Positions 37,899 to 51,510 of a stretch of 64,000 nt of DNA are shown here, piece after piece. Where the stretch lies: the NCBI GenBank assembly GCA_012295275.1, contig CM022671.1, forward strand, positions 24,774,822-24,838,821, read 5' to 3'. Both the position numbers and the translations under genes were made by a program. The notes below the pieces were generated by a model. It did not search any database and was not told the origin of the DNA. It saw nothing but the letters and a program-made list of their open reading frames with translations. How positions within the stretch are numbered: position 1 is the first letter of the stretch; every line of letters begins with the position of its first letter. The stretch comes from Chrysomallon squamiferum. Taxonomy: Eukaryota; Mollusca; Gastropoda; Neomphalida; Peltospiridae.

Positions 37899-39330
37899 TG
37901 TTCTTGTTAAGTTTCCTAGATTTATTCAGGTAAGTGAATTTGAATTTAAAATGCACTTATACAGCGTATAAGATAACGATTTAGAATAATAATTAAGCAA
38001 AACCTAAACAGTTGATCTTTTCTTAACATATAATATTATATATGAAAAATAAATGAATATTTTCTGTCAGTAACAAGTACAGTTATAAAACAGTTGATGA
38101 AATAACATGCTTACCTTTTCTTATTAACATCGGGCATAATTTCAACAGTGGCAGAATGAACGTCCAAACACTCGTTGTTGGAAGTCCAATGAATAATACA
38201 AGTAACATTATGTTTTACATTAACTAACCCTGCCCCGATCACTCTCACGATAGTTTCATTGTTGTCGTTGGTGTCGTAGTAAGCTGAATACAAAAAAATA
38301 TCAGTTGCGTTGCCCGTTGGAACCCAGAACTGAGAAGTTACATTCAGCGTTTGTTCTGCTATCTTTGACATCCATTTCGAACTTCGGCTATCACATTCAA
38401 GAGATGGAGCTTTTACTACTGTCTCAGAAAACGTTAAATATTCTGTAAAATTATTTTTAAAATTAACGTGTGAGTTTAAAGATCCGTAAATAATTCTCCT
38501 TTCTCCATCATTGAATGCAACCAGCATTAAGTATACCATCACAGATACTGGTCCAGTTACCAGAAGCGCCTTAATAAAACGCTTTAGCGAATGAAGACCC
38601 ATCTTAAGTTTAATATTCTTCTGAACAATGTTTATCCGAGACCTTCACCCTGAAATAAACCGAAATATGTCCTTTTTTTTCTTCTTCTTCTCCAGTTTAT
38701 TATATATAAATCTATGGAGCAGAAAACCTCAGTAGTAAACTGCGGTACGCGTTATCATTGTATATCAGTCCAACGAACAAAACAGCTAAAACCTAATTTC
38801 AATAAGGCGAGGCTCAGTTTTATTTACTTTTTGCAGTCGCCACTTCTGATAAGTTCAGTGCACAAATAAAATCTGATCCGCGCAGAGGAGAGGCTGCTCT
38901 TTCAAAATATGAAAACCAGCGAGCTCAAGTAATCAGTATTTTTTGTTAACTATTTTGAATAAAACGTCGTTTTAGCATTATATAATTTCGATCTGTTTTT
39001 ATTCATTATGTTGTTGTTATTGTTATTATTACTATAATGGCTAAATAATAACTATATATTTTATGTAAGTTTAACAACATTTCTCTTAATGTTGCAAATT
39101 TGTTCGAACAAATGAAACAAATTTTGTTATGTTAATAGTTATAATTGTTGATAGTCAGATTATGGTAAATATGAGATTTTTTTGAGGCTCCTTTAGACTA
39201 TAACGCCCAAAGCTATAGCTTTATAATTTATGTTTAAAACCGCCATTGAAGAGGATTAATTATATCAACAAAGAATAAGAAGATTTTAACCTGTTTTCAT
39301 AATCGCAACAACAACGAATTTTAAGGTTTA
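37213..39330. repeat. Segmental duplication block B (around surplus GT92 exon 1)
   Basis: Second copy of the block at 33940-35910. A separate segment of about 110 bases beginning TTACGCTCATTTTTCAATTT flanks this copy on both sides (about 37107-37212 and 39330-39435), which marks the breakpoints of the rearrangement. It carries (CA)n at about 37863-37895, where block A has only a short AT/CA tract. Confidence 0.8.
38115..38602 (-). CDS. GT92 surplus distal exon 1 (gene 6, or alternative first exon of gene 5)
   Basis: Near copy of the exon at 34682-35169: same length (488 bases), and by my count only five amino-acid differences in 163 (anchor Leu/Pro and Val/Ala, stem Ala/Asp and Asn/Ile, last residue Lys/Arg). 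Donor AG|GTAAGC at 38115/38114, phase 2. No exon 2 exists between it and the proximal copy. It may therefore splice about 4.4 kb downstream to 33756, giving an alternative promoter and N-terminus for the same enzyme, or be an orphan left by the duplication. TATATAA on the minus strand at 38700-38706 lies about 100 bases upstream of the ATG. Confidence 0.75.
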
Positions 39331-39835
39331 TTACGCTCATTTTTCAATTTTATAAGGAAAACCGTTCGTTACGTAAATATTATTTATAATTAAAAGCTGC
39401 TCGTTATAGCACAACCAACTGTATCTCATTTAAAACCGACACACACTTATTATATTTAATTCTTTATCATATTATCTTCTTAAAATCAATTTTAAGGATA
39501 TCATATTGATTGCATCAGATTAAAATACCACATTAACAAAAGTTATAGCCAGTTCTGGTTTTAGTTTTCTTAACGATCATAGACAAGATCAACTGATGGT
39601 GGTTTTTCAGACTATTTTACAATGCATTTATTTGTACATTGGTGTGGATCAGTTGTTTGTGCAAAATGTTACCCAAATCTGTTCAAACAAACAGCTGTTC
39701 TAGCAGCAGCCAAAAATCAGTTGAATACGCTATGAACAGTAAAATATCGCCTTGTGTTAGGTCACATGATCAAATACTAGTATTTTTCATTATTGGATAT
39801 TTATTTTTATTCTACTTCAGTAGATTAAATGTTTA

Positions 39836-39887
<52 letters not shown>

Positions 39888-40154
39888 CACATACACACAC
39901 ATACATAATACATTACCTATAATATAGCTGAAACAGAATTTTAATTTCATGCAAATAAATAAATTTAAAACGTAGCATGCTCTAATGATATGAAGCACTA
40001 TAAATGGAAAGCTAGAGGACCGATGTATATAATGATTATAAGAGCAAGAGAAAGTTATTGAAACGGGTTTGAACAGAGATCTTGAAACTGAATATATATA
40101 GCGACATTAGATTATTTATTACCTAGAGAATATATATATTTATTACCTATGTAG

Positions 40155-40193
<39 letters not shown>

Positions 40194-40348
40194 GTTGATA
40201 TCATTTTTTCCTTTCCTCGTCTGATTACTTCTTCATGTTGGTCTTCTTATTGCTTTTGATTCACAATCAATTTATTATTATTTCGTGAAAAATGGTTTTG
40301 CTGAAGGTCGCTGTCGAAATGGAGGAAATAACAATTGACAAAGGTAGC

Positions 40349-41642
40349 ATGGCTTCCACAGGGGCTCATTTGAGCTCTGGCAAAATAAATTTGAGTTTAT
40401 TAAGAGATTGTTACAGAAGGGAATTTCTTGAATGTCTTGATAAATGTCTAGGAACAAAGGTGAATTACTTTTGTTAAAACAGAAATTAATTTTTAATAAA
40501 ACAATATAATGGTCATGTTTTAATGTTCGGTTTAAATGAGGAAGTGTTAAAATCGTCTGCTCTTTCCAAATTAATTTTGTAACTGTTACGCCCATGCAGC
40601 CGCAGGATCTGTTATAAGGATAAGTGCATAAAGAAAATCTGATATATTTCATGTAGATTTTATTTTATTTTTAATGATTTAATTTTAAGTAAATTAGAAT
40701 ATGCAAAATATTAACCATTGTATCTTAAGTGATAAGTTATTAATTACTAAGTAATTTACTAATGTAGCGACATCTTATCTCATATCATAATTATAATAAA
40801 ACCTTCTTTTTTTTTCTTTCTTTTTTTGAGCTTATTGAAGTTTGTACCAGAATAGAAAACAGTGGTGTAACATAAAAAAATAAAAATAATAATAATACAA
40901 AAAAAAAAAAAGAATAATAAAAAAAAATAATTGTCACATGTAATAATATATTTATTATTATTTATCATATTAACTGAAGTTTAAAAAATTAATAATGTCA
41001 GTCGTTTATAATAATAATAATAATAATAATAATATTGAATATATATTTTGAAGGCATTGGTATGGGATGATGCACTGACTGGACCATTTGGTTTGATTGC
41101 TGAATACTCTCTTTTAAAGGTATAATTGTCTTCTCATTTTAGATATGTTATTTCTTTTTCTTTTCTTTATTCTTTCTGATATTTTTGTCAAAACAGACTT
41201 ATAATGTAATCAACAAAAGAAATAAAAGTTAAATTTGATTTTTGATATAAAATAATTTAATAATTAATTAAAAGTAGAAAAACACAGTAAAAGACACAAT
41301 AATGTAATATGCAAATTAAAAGGTTATATGAATCAAGATAATATAAACTACTTGACTATGTCCTAGTTGTATCAGATAAGGTTTAAACATTTTTTTTTTT
41401 TAAATAAAATTCATTATCAGATATCTTTGTTTTATATTTTATTAGATAATGATGAAATTTTATATATTTTTTTATTGTTTGTTATGCAGCAGATTAAAAA
41501 GACAAACAAAAAATCATTTTCCTAAATAATAAGAACAATAAAACAAAAGAAATCCAACAAACTGTTGAGTATTTTAATTTATTATACATTTTGGTAACTT
41601 TGTTTTAGTGCTACAAAAATAATAATAATAATAAAAAAATAT

Positions 41643-41676
<34 letters not shown>

Positions 41677-41711
41677 AATGTTAATAATTGTTTCAAATTT
41701 TTTATTTTTTA

Positions 41712-41744
<33 letters not shown>

Positions 41745-42451
41745 CCTCTTTATTAATAGGAACATGAAGTTGAAAAAATGTTTCCATTACGTTCAACTGG
41801 TTTGCCTCTGAGTAATGTCCAAAACATTGTATTCATTGCAAGACCAAAACTGCATCTTATGGAGATTATAGCACAAAATATTCTTCAGTAAGTTATTACT
41901 ATAGATCATATTTATTATATAATGTTCAAGATAAGGCACTATATGTCTGACCTTTTTAGTTTTTAAAATTTGATTTTATAAAATATTTTTAGTAATTAAT
42001 ATTTCAGTATTGTTAACTGTTATAGGAACTCTTAAATAAGCAAATCTAAGTTAGGCACCATCTAAAGACATGTTATAATCTACATTGTATGTTTTATATA
42101 TTAATGTATTATTCTTTTGACGCTGTTCTGTGTTAAAAACACTTAAATAAACTAATTTAAAATATGTAGCATCTATCATCCTCTAAAAACCTACATTATA
42201 ATGTAAATGGATCTAAATAGACAGAGCTCCATGACCAGTTCAGAAAATATGTCCATGACAGGCTTTCTTGAACAGTTTTTTGATGGAATCAGGCCCAGTT
42301 CAGAGGCTGAAAGTATGCAGTCAAACAGTGATTACTTGAAATTCATGCAGGTTTTTCAAAACTAGTGCATTTGGATAATTTCATTTCTGTGCCACTTTAT
42401 GCTCTCCCAGTTCTGAAAATTGAGCAAACAACTAAATGGTGATTTAAAACC

Positions 42452-42507
<56 letters not shown>

Positions 42508-43655
42508 CTCAGATATATATATATAAAATGTTGAGGTCGTCCAGTTATCTACCACTGATAACATTGATGGTATAACTAATGCTCTTCTGACACAGTTTCT
42601 ATAGCATGGGTCCAGTGCAGAATGTTATAATGTTTTCTAGTTTGGGCATTAAGTTTATTGCTCTAATTATTACCAGCAAAAAATATATAATTTATTGTTT
42701 GTATTAAACATTGCAAATTTGTATTTGAAATCTGACTTTCATAAATATATTAATTTTTCATTGTAGTTTGATAGAAATTCAAGATAAATATAAATTATTT
42801 TTTCAGAAGATTCCAGTCATTTTGTTTTTAGTTATGTTCAAAGGCTAATTATTCAGATTCACAGTAGGCATAATGAAAATGGCTGGTGTCAAACTGTAAT
42901 ATCCCAAATGTATTCTCCTTGCTAGTATTATAAATATTTTCTCAAAAAACAAACAACAAAAAATAAACCCACAATCTTGTTATCAAACTGTAGAATTAGA
43001 ACATCCACTGGTTTTATTTAAAGAAGGATGAACTGTTAGTAATGAAATGAGTTCATATCATGGATGGCCATCTTTAGACAACTTGTTTCCTTGCAACCTA
43101 CGAATTATTTTCAGCAAAATTGGTATCATTGGTATTTGTTATTTCATGAACTTCCAAACCAATGCCAAAAATATTTAGCTCTTCAAATTTTCCATGTATA
43201 ATGAACATTCCTGCCAAGTTACAGCAATTGGTGTTAAAGGTTTGAAACATTTTGAATGATTTGACATGGAATAAGCCTTCAAACAAATCAGGTCAATGTT
43301 TTAGAAATGTTTAAAATTAATTTCAGTCTTTCTTTTCTTTCTTGCTTTCACCTTCATTTTTTATTTTATTTTTAAAGTGTCAAAAAACTATATGTGGATT
43401 AAATGTATCAGAAAAATTAAATTAATTACTGGTAGTGTAAAGAGTAGCACTTTGCAATATTTCTTATATACATAATAGAGAAAATATGATACAAGACGTA
43501 GAACTTGTATTTAGAATGATTTCATTGTTTTTGCAGAGAAGAGCAAAAAGGAGGATTTAGAAAAGAATTTACATTAATCTTTGTTCCAAGAAAAAGTCTT
43601 TTGTGTGAGAAAAAGCTGAAGGTATTCACTTTAGGAAGATTTAATAATTTATGTA

Positions 43656-43696
<41 letters not shown>

Positions 43697-45383
43697 TTTT
43701 AATAAAATAATAACACTAAGAATAATAAAATAAAAGTAAATAAATAACAGAAACTAATAAGTAACATAAACAGTCACAACAACATCTCTCCACCAGTCCA
43801 CACAAAACAAATTTAGCTAAAGAAAAATAGTGATAAAAAATAATAAGCAAAGCTAAGAAAAAACCCCACAAAATGTATATTTAACAAAAACAAACAAAAA
43901 AAATCGTTTTACTTGTTTGTTACAAACATCTCTGCAGAATAATTATTTTTAATATAGAAGACATAAGCAGACAAAGTTGTTCAAACACAGAAAAAGTAAG
44001 CCAAAAATAACACAAGAATGTCTATATAATTATATACTGTGTACTTTTAACTTTTGGAAATGTGATACATTTAGAATCTTGTGAACACGAACATGCTAGT
44101 AGGATGTTTTTTACATACCTTAGTACTTACGGATTTTCCAGATGACTAGTTCAACTGAATGACCATTTCATAATATCATAATAGGTGTTACTCACTGAGC
44201 TTGCATGTCTTATCGTCATCTTTCAACTTTGACATGATTTTTGTTAGGGTAGGGAATGTTTCACTATTGTATTAAAAATATTCAAAAGAGAAATTGCTAC
44301 AGCCTGTTTTGGGGGATTTCTTTCAAAAAATTGTTTACACTTTGCAAATATGAGTGAAACAACTTATTTAACATTGACCCTAAATTATTGTTTTAGAACG
44401 TGAATAACTGCATATATTAATTAAAAGGGAGCATTTAATCTACACATGTTATTGAGAAACTGATTTGTTTTTTTACAGTGTTCCTGTAACTAAAAAATAT
44501 ATATATATATATAATTGTGTATATTTAATATAAAACAAATACATAAAATAATAAGCTAATACATTTGTAAATAAAATTTTGAAATATATATAATTAGAAT
44601 TGTAATTTCTGTACATAAATGAATAATTTGAAGAAGAAAAAATCTAAGTGTTATATGGGTATTAACAATAGGTGTTGATTTTATAATATTCACATACAGT
44701 AATTATACTTGATGCCATAAGTTTCTAAAACATTGCATTTACATAATTAACCTCAGTTTTAAATAATGTCGTTAATGAACGCAGCAGAATGTTACTAAAT
44801 ACTTCCATGCTACATGTGGTGTCAGTCCTGTTTTACAAAATAAAAAAATAAATAAAAACCATCATATGTTACAATCTGTGTTTTCAAGATTCTGGCTATA
44901 TAGTATATTGCATTTTTTCTCTTAGTTTTCATCAAGTATTTCGTTTCTGATTGCCATATATGTTTTGGATTTTTATTTTTCAGCAAATGGCTGTATATGG
45001 GTCACTAACAAATATAGAGGAATTTAATCTAGCACTAATTCCCTTTGATTCTGATTTACTGTCCATGGAAATGGAAACATCATTTCGGGTTTGTTTCTTT
45101 GTTTTTTAGGATGGAATTTTGTTTACATATATACGTCTGTTTTGATAAACGTGTAACTCTTAACTATTTGTAGGATTGAATTTGTTTTTCTTCTCTCTCT
45201 CTCTCTCTCCCTCCCTCCCTCTCTGGTGAACAGGTTTCTGACATGAATTGTCGATAAGGTTTAAAGTTTATGAGTTTTCAATTTCGAGTTGAGGTAATTT
45301 TATAGCATAATCAACAGGTACAAGGTTAAACAGGATGTATCAATTTCTGTTCTTCAGCCTATGTGTTTTACCTCATGAAATAG

Positions 45384-45438
<55 letters not shown>

Positions 45439-48400
45439 TCTCATACTCTCTCTCTTACTGTGTGTGTATTTACATAAACTGTTGCTGTGTTATTGCACAC
45501 CGTTTTGTCTCACAATCATAATCATGTTTGAAAACTGTAATTAATAAAATGTGTTTATTATGTCATTTCATACATACTTTCTCCAACTCTCTCAGTTAAT
45601 GGATAATTTCATTCTTTTTCCTTCTTTTTTTTAAATACAGGAATGTTACCTGGAAAATGACTTTACTTCTATGTTTTATGCAGCGCAGTCTTTGATGACA
45701 CTGCAGAGTTTGTATGGTATAATCCCATACATTTATGGAAAAGGAGACTGTGCTAAGGTGAATTGATTTATTTATTCATCAATTACAAGTACAGATAATT
45801 TTTCTTATGTGAAAAATATTTTTTCATATGTTGAATATGTAGACTTTAATAATAATACTAACTGTAACAATAATTATAACAACAACAACGGTGTTTTACT
45901 ACTTAGTTGTCAACTAAAGAAAATTACTTTGTGAAAATTAATAATAATAAATAATGTTATGTTTTTGGATTCCAGTACAATGGGGATTTTAAATTAAAAT
46001 ATAATAATTAAGATATTTTATAATACTGACATAATTTTAAAATGTTAGCTGTTTATGTTCATCTAATCGAAAATGGCAGTCAATTTTAAATTAAAATATA
46101 ACTTTTGGAAAAAATTTAAAAATACAAAATCCAAAAAATAATAAATTATGAGTAATTTATATAATTGATTATTTAATCAAACATGTTAAAAAAAAGGAAG
46201 CTTTATATTAATACATATATCCATACAGTCACATAAATACATACACAGACAGAGTGCTAGTGTAAGAAAATGTGAATTGTGTATTTTTAGCATGTTGTGG
46301 ACTTGATGCACAGGATGAAGAGTGAACTCAGTGGCAGTGAAGCACAGATCACTCCTCAGATTGACAATCTCTTGATTCTTGACCGCACTGTGGATCTCCT
46401 CACTCCACTCTTGTCTCAGCTTACATATGAAGGCCTCATAGATGAAATATTCGGCCTGAATAACAGTAAGATTTATATTTATATAAAGTATGTTGAGATG
46501 TATATATATATATTTTTTTTTTAGCAAATCGTCACTTCTTTCTTTACTGATAATTGTACTAGCAATACCAGATTTAGATTCAGCCATTTAATTCTTTGTT
46601 ATCATTGTTTGTTATAAATGTTTGGCATATTTCAAAGTCAGTTCTTTGCGGGTTTAACAAAAATAATAATAGTCTGAGAAACTTCACATTGTTAATATCA
46701 TTCAATTTTATTTATATTTTCACCAGAGTTTATTAATGGATTAGAAACAGATAAAATTCATCCCTATATTGAAGAAGCTATAGCAAAACAAGTTTAATGT
46801 TGATCAACAATAATAAATGAACAGTTTATATATTTCTTTTATTTTTTTTATTATAAATCTTTCTACTCGTCATTTATGTTGCCAGTATTTGTTTTTGCTA
46901 TCCACATTTTCGTGTAACAGAATATAGATATAGTTGCAGTTAGTTGCAATTTTACATGTTGAAATAATCTTAATGTTAAATTGCAGCTAGTGTTAAGCTT
47001 CCAGCAGAAAAATTCACACCAACAAACCAGCAGCAGGGTGCATCCGATGTCTCAACAGAGCCAAAGAAATTCATTCTTAATTCTTCAGATGAGCTCTATG
47101 CTGACCTGAGGGATAAAAACTTCAATGCCGTTGGTGCTATAGTTAGTCGGAAGGCGAAAGTTATCACAGCAGAATTTGATGTATGTGTTAAGTGCTATGT
47201 ATAGAAAGAAGTTTGGGTTAAGTGATACATTTATATATATACATATATATATATTCACAGTTTTTGTATATATTTTTTATTAGCTATATTTTAAAGTATT
47301 TATTTGTACTTTTTCTACTGGCCGTTGCTACTGAATTTTCACTTTAACATTATTATATCGTTTCTGTAACTTTATATCTGTGTTTTCATCAGTGAAGAGG
47401 TGGAATGTAGGATACAGCAGGTATAATTTTAGGCTTTGTTGGAAATTTTGTTACAGTCATTAAATTAAAGCAGACTTGCAGAGATGAAAGAATAATGTTA
47501 TTAAACAGGGTGACTCAGCATGTATACTTTTTTAAAGTACATTCTTATTTTTCATCTGACAAATAAATCAAAACACTTTACTTTGTTGTTTTTAACTTCA
47601 GATCAAAAGGAAATGAAATATAATTAACAATCTTATTTATGTAACAGTTCAGATGCAAAAGAAGTTTAATGAAAGTGGCAATAACATTTTGAAACTGAAG
47701 AATATATTATTGAATTAGTTATTGCCTTAATGGTAATTTAATATTAAACAACCTTTTTGGTGCCACATTAAGAGTTACTTTTATCAACAAAGAAAATGTT
47801 GATTTCTTGGGTTTTTTTTTTTTTTTTTTTTTGAGGGGTTTAAATGCACTAAGTCATGAAAGAGTGTCAGTGACAACCTTTGACACAGGATAAAACTGGG
47901 ACAAGCCTGTGCATGATACACTGAACACACAACTACAAAGACAGGTCTTCTTTCACTGAGCTGCAAGATGCACACAAGAAATCTATGAAACTACACTGCA
48001 TTTAATTAATTAGGCAGAAAGACTGTTTTAAAAATGAAATTGCAAAATGTAATTAATAATTAAGAATAGGTGCAGTTGTTAACAAAGATTATTTACTTGC
48101 AGGAAAGACACAGTGCTAAAACAGTAGGTGAAATGAAACAGTTTGTTTCCAAGCTGCCTCATCTACAAGCAGCCAGACAGTCACTAGCCATACGTGAGTT
48201 GAAACAACATACTAACTACTAACCACCTAACTCTGGCATCCAGTTTGAGATCGTCATCAAATTATATATAATTTAATTAAATTTTGTATTTTTTGTATAA
48301 ACTGTTTACAGAAATACACATTACAGATATAGTGTGCAGAAACTGTTTTCAGTATATAATACAGTAACCAAATTTATTTGTGCAGATACTTCCATTGCTG

Positions 48401-50879
48401 AACTAATAAAAGAGGCTACAGATGATGATGAATTTATGGATTCACTCCGATGTCAGCAAGGTATAGAGTTTACTTAGGCTGTTGTGCTCATATATGTCTT
48501 AGTCCCCGTCAACTGTATTCTAATTAGACTACTTTGTCTGTAACTGTTTTGACAGTTTATTTTACCTTGTAATTTTAGCACTTGTAATTAAGAAGTACAT
48601 TTTTAACCTTTAATGTATACTTGAATATATATTTGCTTGAGTTAGTGGCATTCAAACCATATTCAGTGCATGTAATATTAGCTATTTTATATGACATATT
48701 TGTGTTCTAACAAGCAGAAAAAGTATATGCAGTATATTACTTGGTTATATTTGTGGGTTTAACAAAAATAATAATAGTCTGAGAAACTTCACATTGTTAA
48801 TATCATTCAATTTTATTTATATTTTCACCAGAGTTTATTAATGGATTAGAAACAGATAAAATTCATCCCTATATTGAAGAAGCTATAGCAAAACAAGTTG
48901 ATATAACCAAGGTAAAACTCCTTTATTTATTCATGCTGTGATTGTTAATGTGATATTTGAATGTGAAATGTGTTTGCTTCTTTTCTGAAAGAGAGTTAAA
49001 GTAACCTAAGACACTCATTTTAAAAATATGCATCTCTTATAACACATAATTATTTTTTTAATGTTTTCCCACTGTGACTCATACAGAGAGTGAATTATCT
49101 CTAACCAGTGCTTTACTTAAAAAAGAAAAAAAGAAAAGAAAATGGAAAATAATAATAATAAAAGAAAATAACCATGGTATTTATTTTTCAGGTTTTAAGA
49201 TTAATTTGTATTCAGTCATATTGCAATGACGGACTTAAACCTAAAGTGCTGGACTTCTATAAGAGAGAGGTCATTCAGGTAGATATTAATGGTGAACTTT
49301 TTATTTAAAAACAAAACAAAAATTATACTGACATATATGTTGATGATTTTATTATTATTTATTTTACTGATTCTAATAGATATTATTATAATAATGTAAT
49401 TAATTTTTTTCTCTCTTTTTTTTAAAATGAATTTCTTAGATTAATTTTATTTTTTATAAAAGCATATAAGCTAATATGGGTTATCTCCTTCTGCTTATGG
49501 CAATTTACTTCCAAAATTTATTTCCAAGTCAGATCACCCCAGAAAAAAGATATTTTAAATCTACCCATCTCAGATTTTTATGAAACAGTTCAGACCAGTG
49601 GTGTGACAGTCTTGCAATTCTAGTTGACATGTGGGAGATTACATTTCAATAAAAGTCATCTCAAGGTCACATGATCCACAAGGTCAATTTCAATGCCATA
49701 ACAAAGGTCAAAAGGTCAGTAATGGCAGATTTGGAATCCTTGTCATATTGCCTTATCAACAGTACCAATTTTATGAAGAGAAGGCCCAGTAGTTCCTGAG
49801 ATATAATGGTTCAAAAACTGGTGGCCACAACCATTTTTGCAGAAAATCTCAAATTTGGGGGGCTACATCTCCCACACCACTGGTTCAATTGGCTTAAAAT
49901 TTGGGGTTTGGTGCTGTGTGATCCCAATCAACAAGAATACCAAATTTTATAAAAATGTGAGATGACACAGAATGACTCCAAAATGTTTTTTTTTATTTGT
50001 TTTTTTACATTTATCAGAATTATAATCATATTAATATCCAAATATGTAATGTAACCAAAATAGACAGATTTTTAAAGTGTTTCAACAAGAAAATAAATTT
50101 AATGGAATATTTTTAATAATACCTTTGTATTTACTGGCATTGTAGACATATGGATATGAACACTTGTTAACTTTGATGAATCTAGAGAAAACAGGTCTGT
50201 TGAGTCCCCATGGCAACCGATCATACCCTGTGATCAGGAAATCTTTGAGACTAATAGTGGAAGAAGTTAACGAACAGGTAGCAATTATATAATAGTAATA
50301 GTAATACTACTTCTACTACAACTACTACTAATGATGATGATGTTGGTGATAATACTCACAACAAGGATAACAATAATAATATAAATTAATATTATTTTCA
50401 GAATCCTAATAAAATTTATATAATGGCTATTCTCACAGCTATTGATGATGATGATGATGATGATGACCCTTGCACAACAAATATGGTACTGGTGATGATA
50501 ATAAAAATAACTGTAATAATATAAAGTAATATTATTGTCAAAATCCTAATGATGTGTGTATAATGGCTGTTCTCACAGGTATTGATGATGATCATGATAA
50601 AATGATCGTAATGATGATGGCAACAGTAATAATTTAAGGCTTTGTTATTTTCAGAATCCTAATGACATATCATATGTGTACAGTGGCTATGCCCCACTCA
50701 GTGTTCGACTAGCCCAGTACTTAGCCAGGCCAGGCTGGAGAAGCATTACAGAAGTTCTTAACTTGCTGCCTGGGCCAAAAGTTGAAGAAATTCAACAAAT
50801 ACCTGTGGGCCTCAGGAAGAGAAGTAAATATTAATTTCTCATCACAAAATAGTTTACTAAACAAAACTGTTTATGTTTA

Positions 50880-50918
<39 letters not shown>

Positions 50919-51453
50919 AACTGTATGGCTAGTGCTTTTTCTTGTCGTCGTGTTGTGTCAGAAATATATGAAGTTCATGGATACAGTAAATATATTATTA
51001 ATATCACATAGGTTTGCTGAAATATGCAAATATACATGTTTCAGTTGTAGAGAATAATGTATACATAATATCTAACTCTACAAAATCATCATTTTTATTA
51101 GTATTAAACCATGCAAGCATTATATGTAGTCAAATTTAATTATTTATGTTTTGGCAAAATTTGTTTCCAACAGCAATGCCAGTTATTAAAACCATTTTAT
51201 TTTGCTTATTTATTTATTTTTATTTTTTGACAGGGCCGTCTATTTCATCATCACATTCCAGTTCTGGTGAACAAAAAGTTACTCTAGTTTTCTTTCTTGG
51301 TGGTGTGACATATGCTGAAATTGCTGCGTTAAGATTTCTTGCACAACAGGATGATGGTACAGTATTTATTTTTTTAGTCTTTGAACAAATTAATTAATTA
51401 AAAAGATATGTATAAAATAATAATAATAAAATAAAAACAAATATAAAATATAA

Positions 51454-51510
<57 letters not shown>

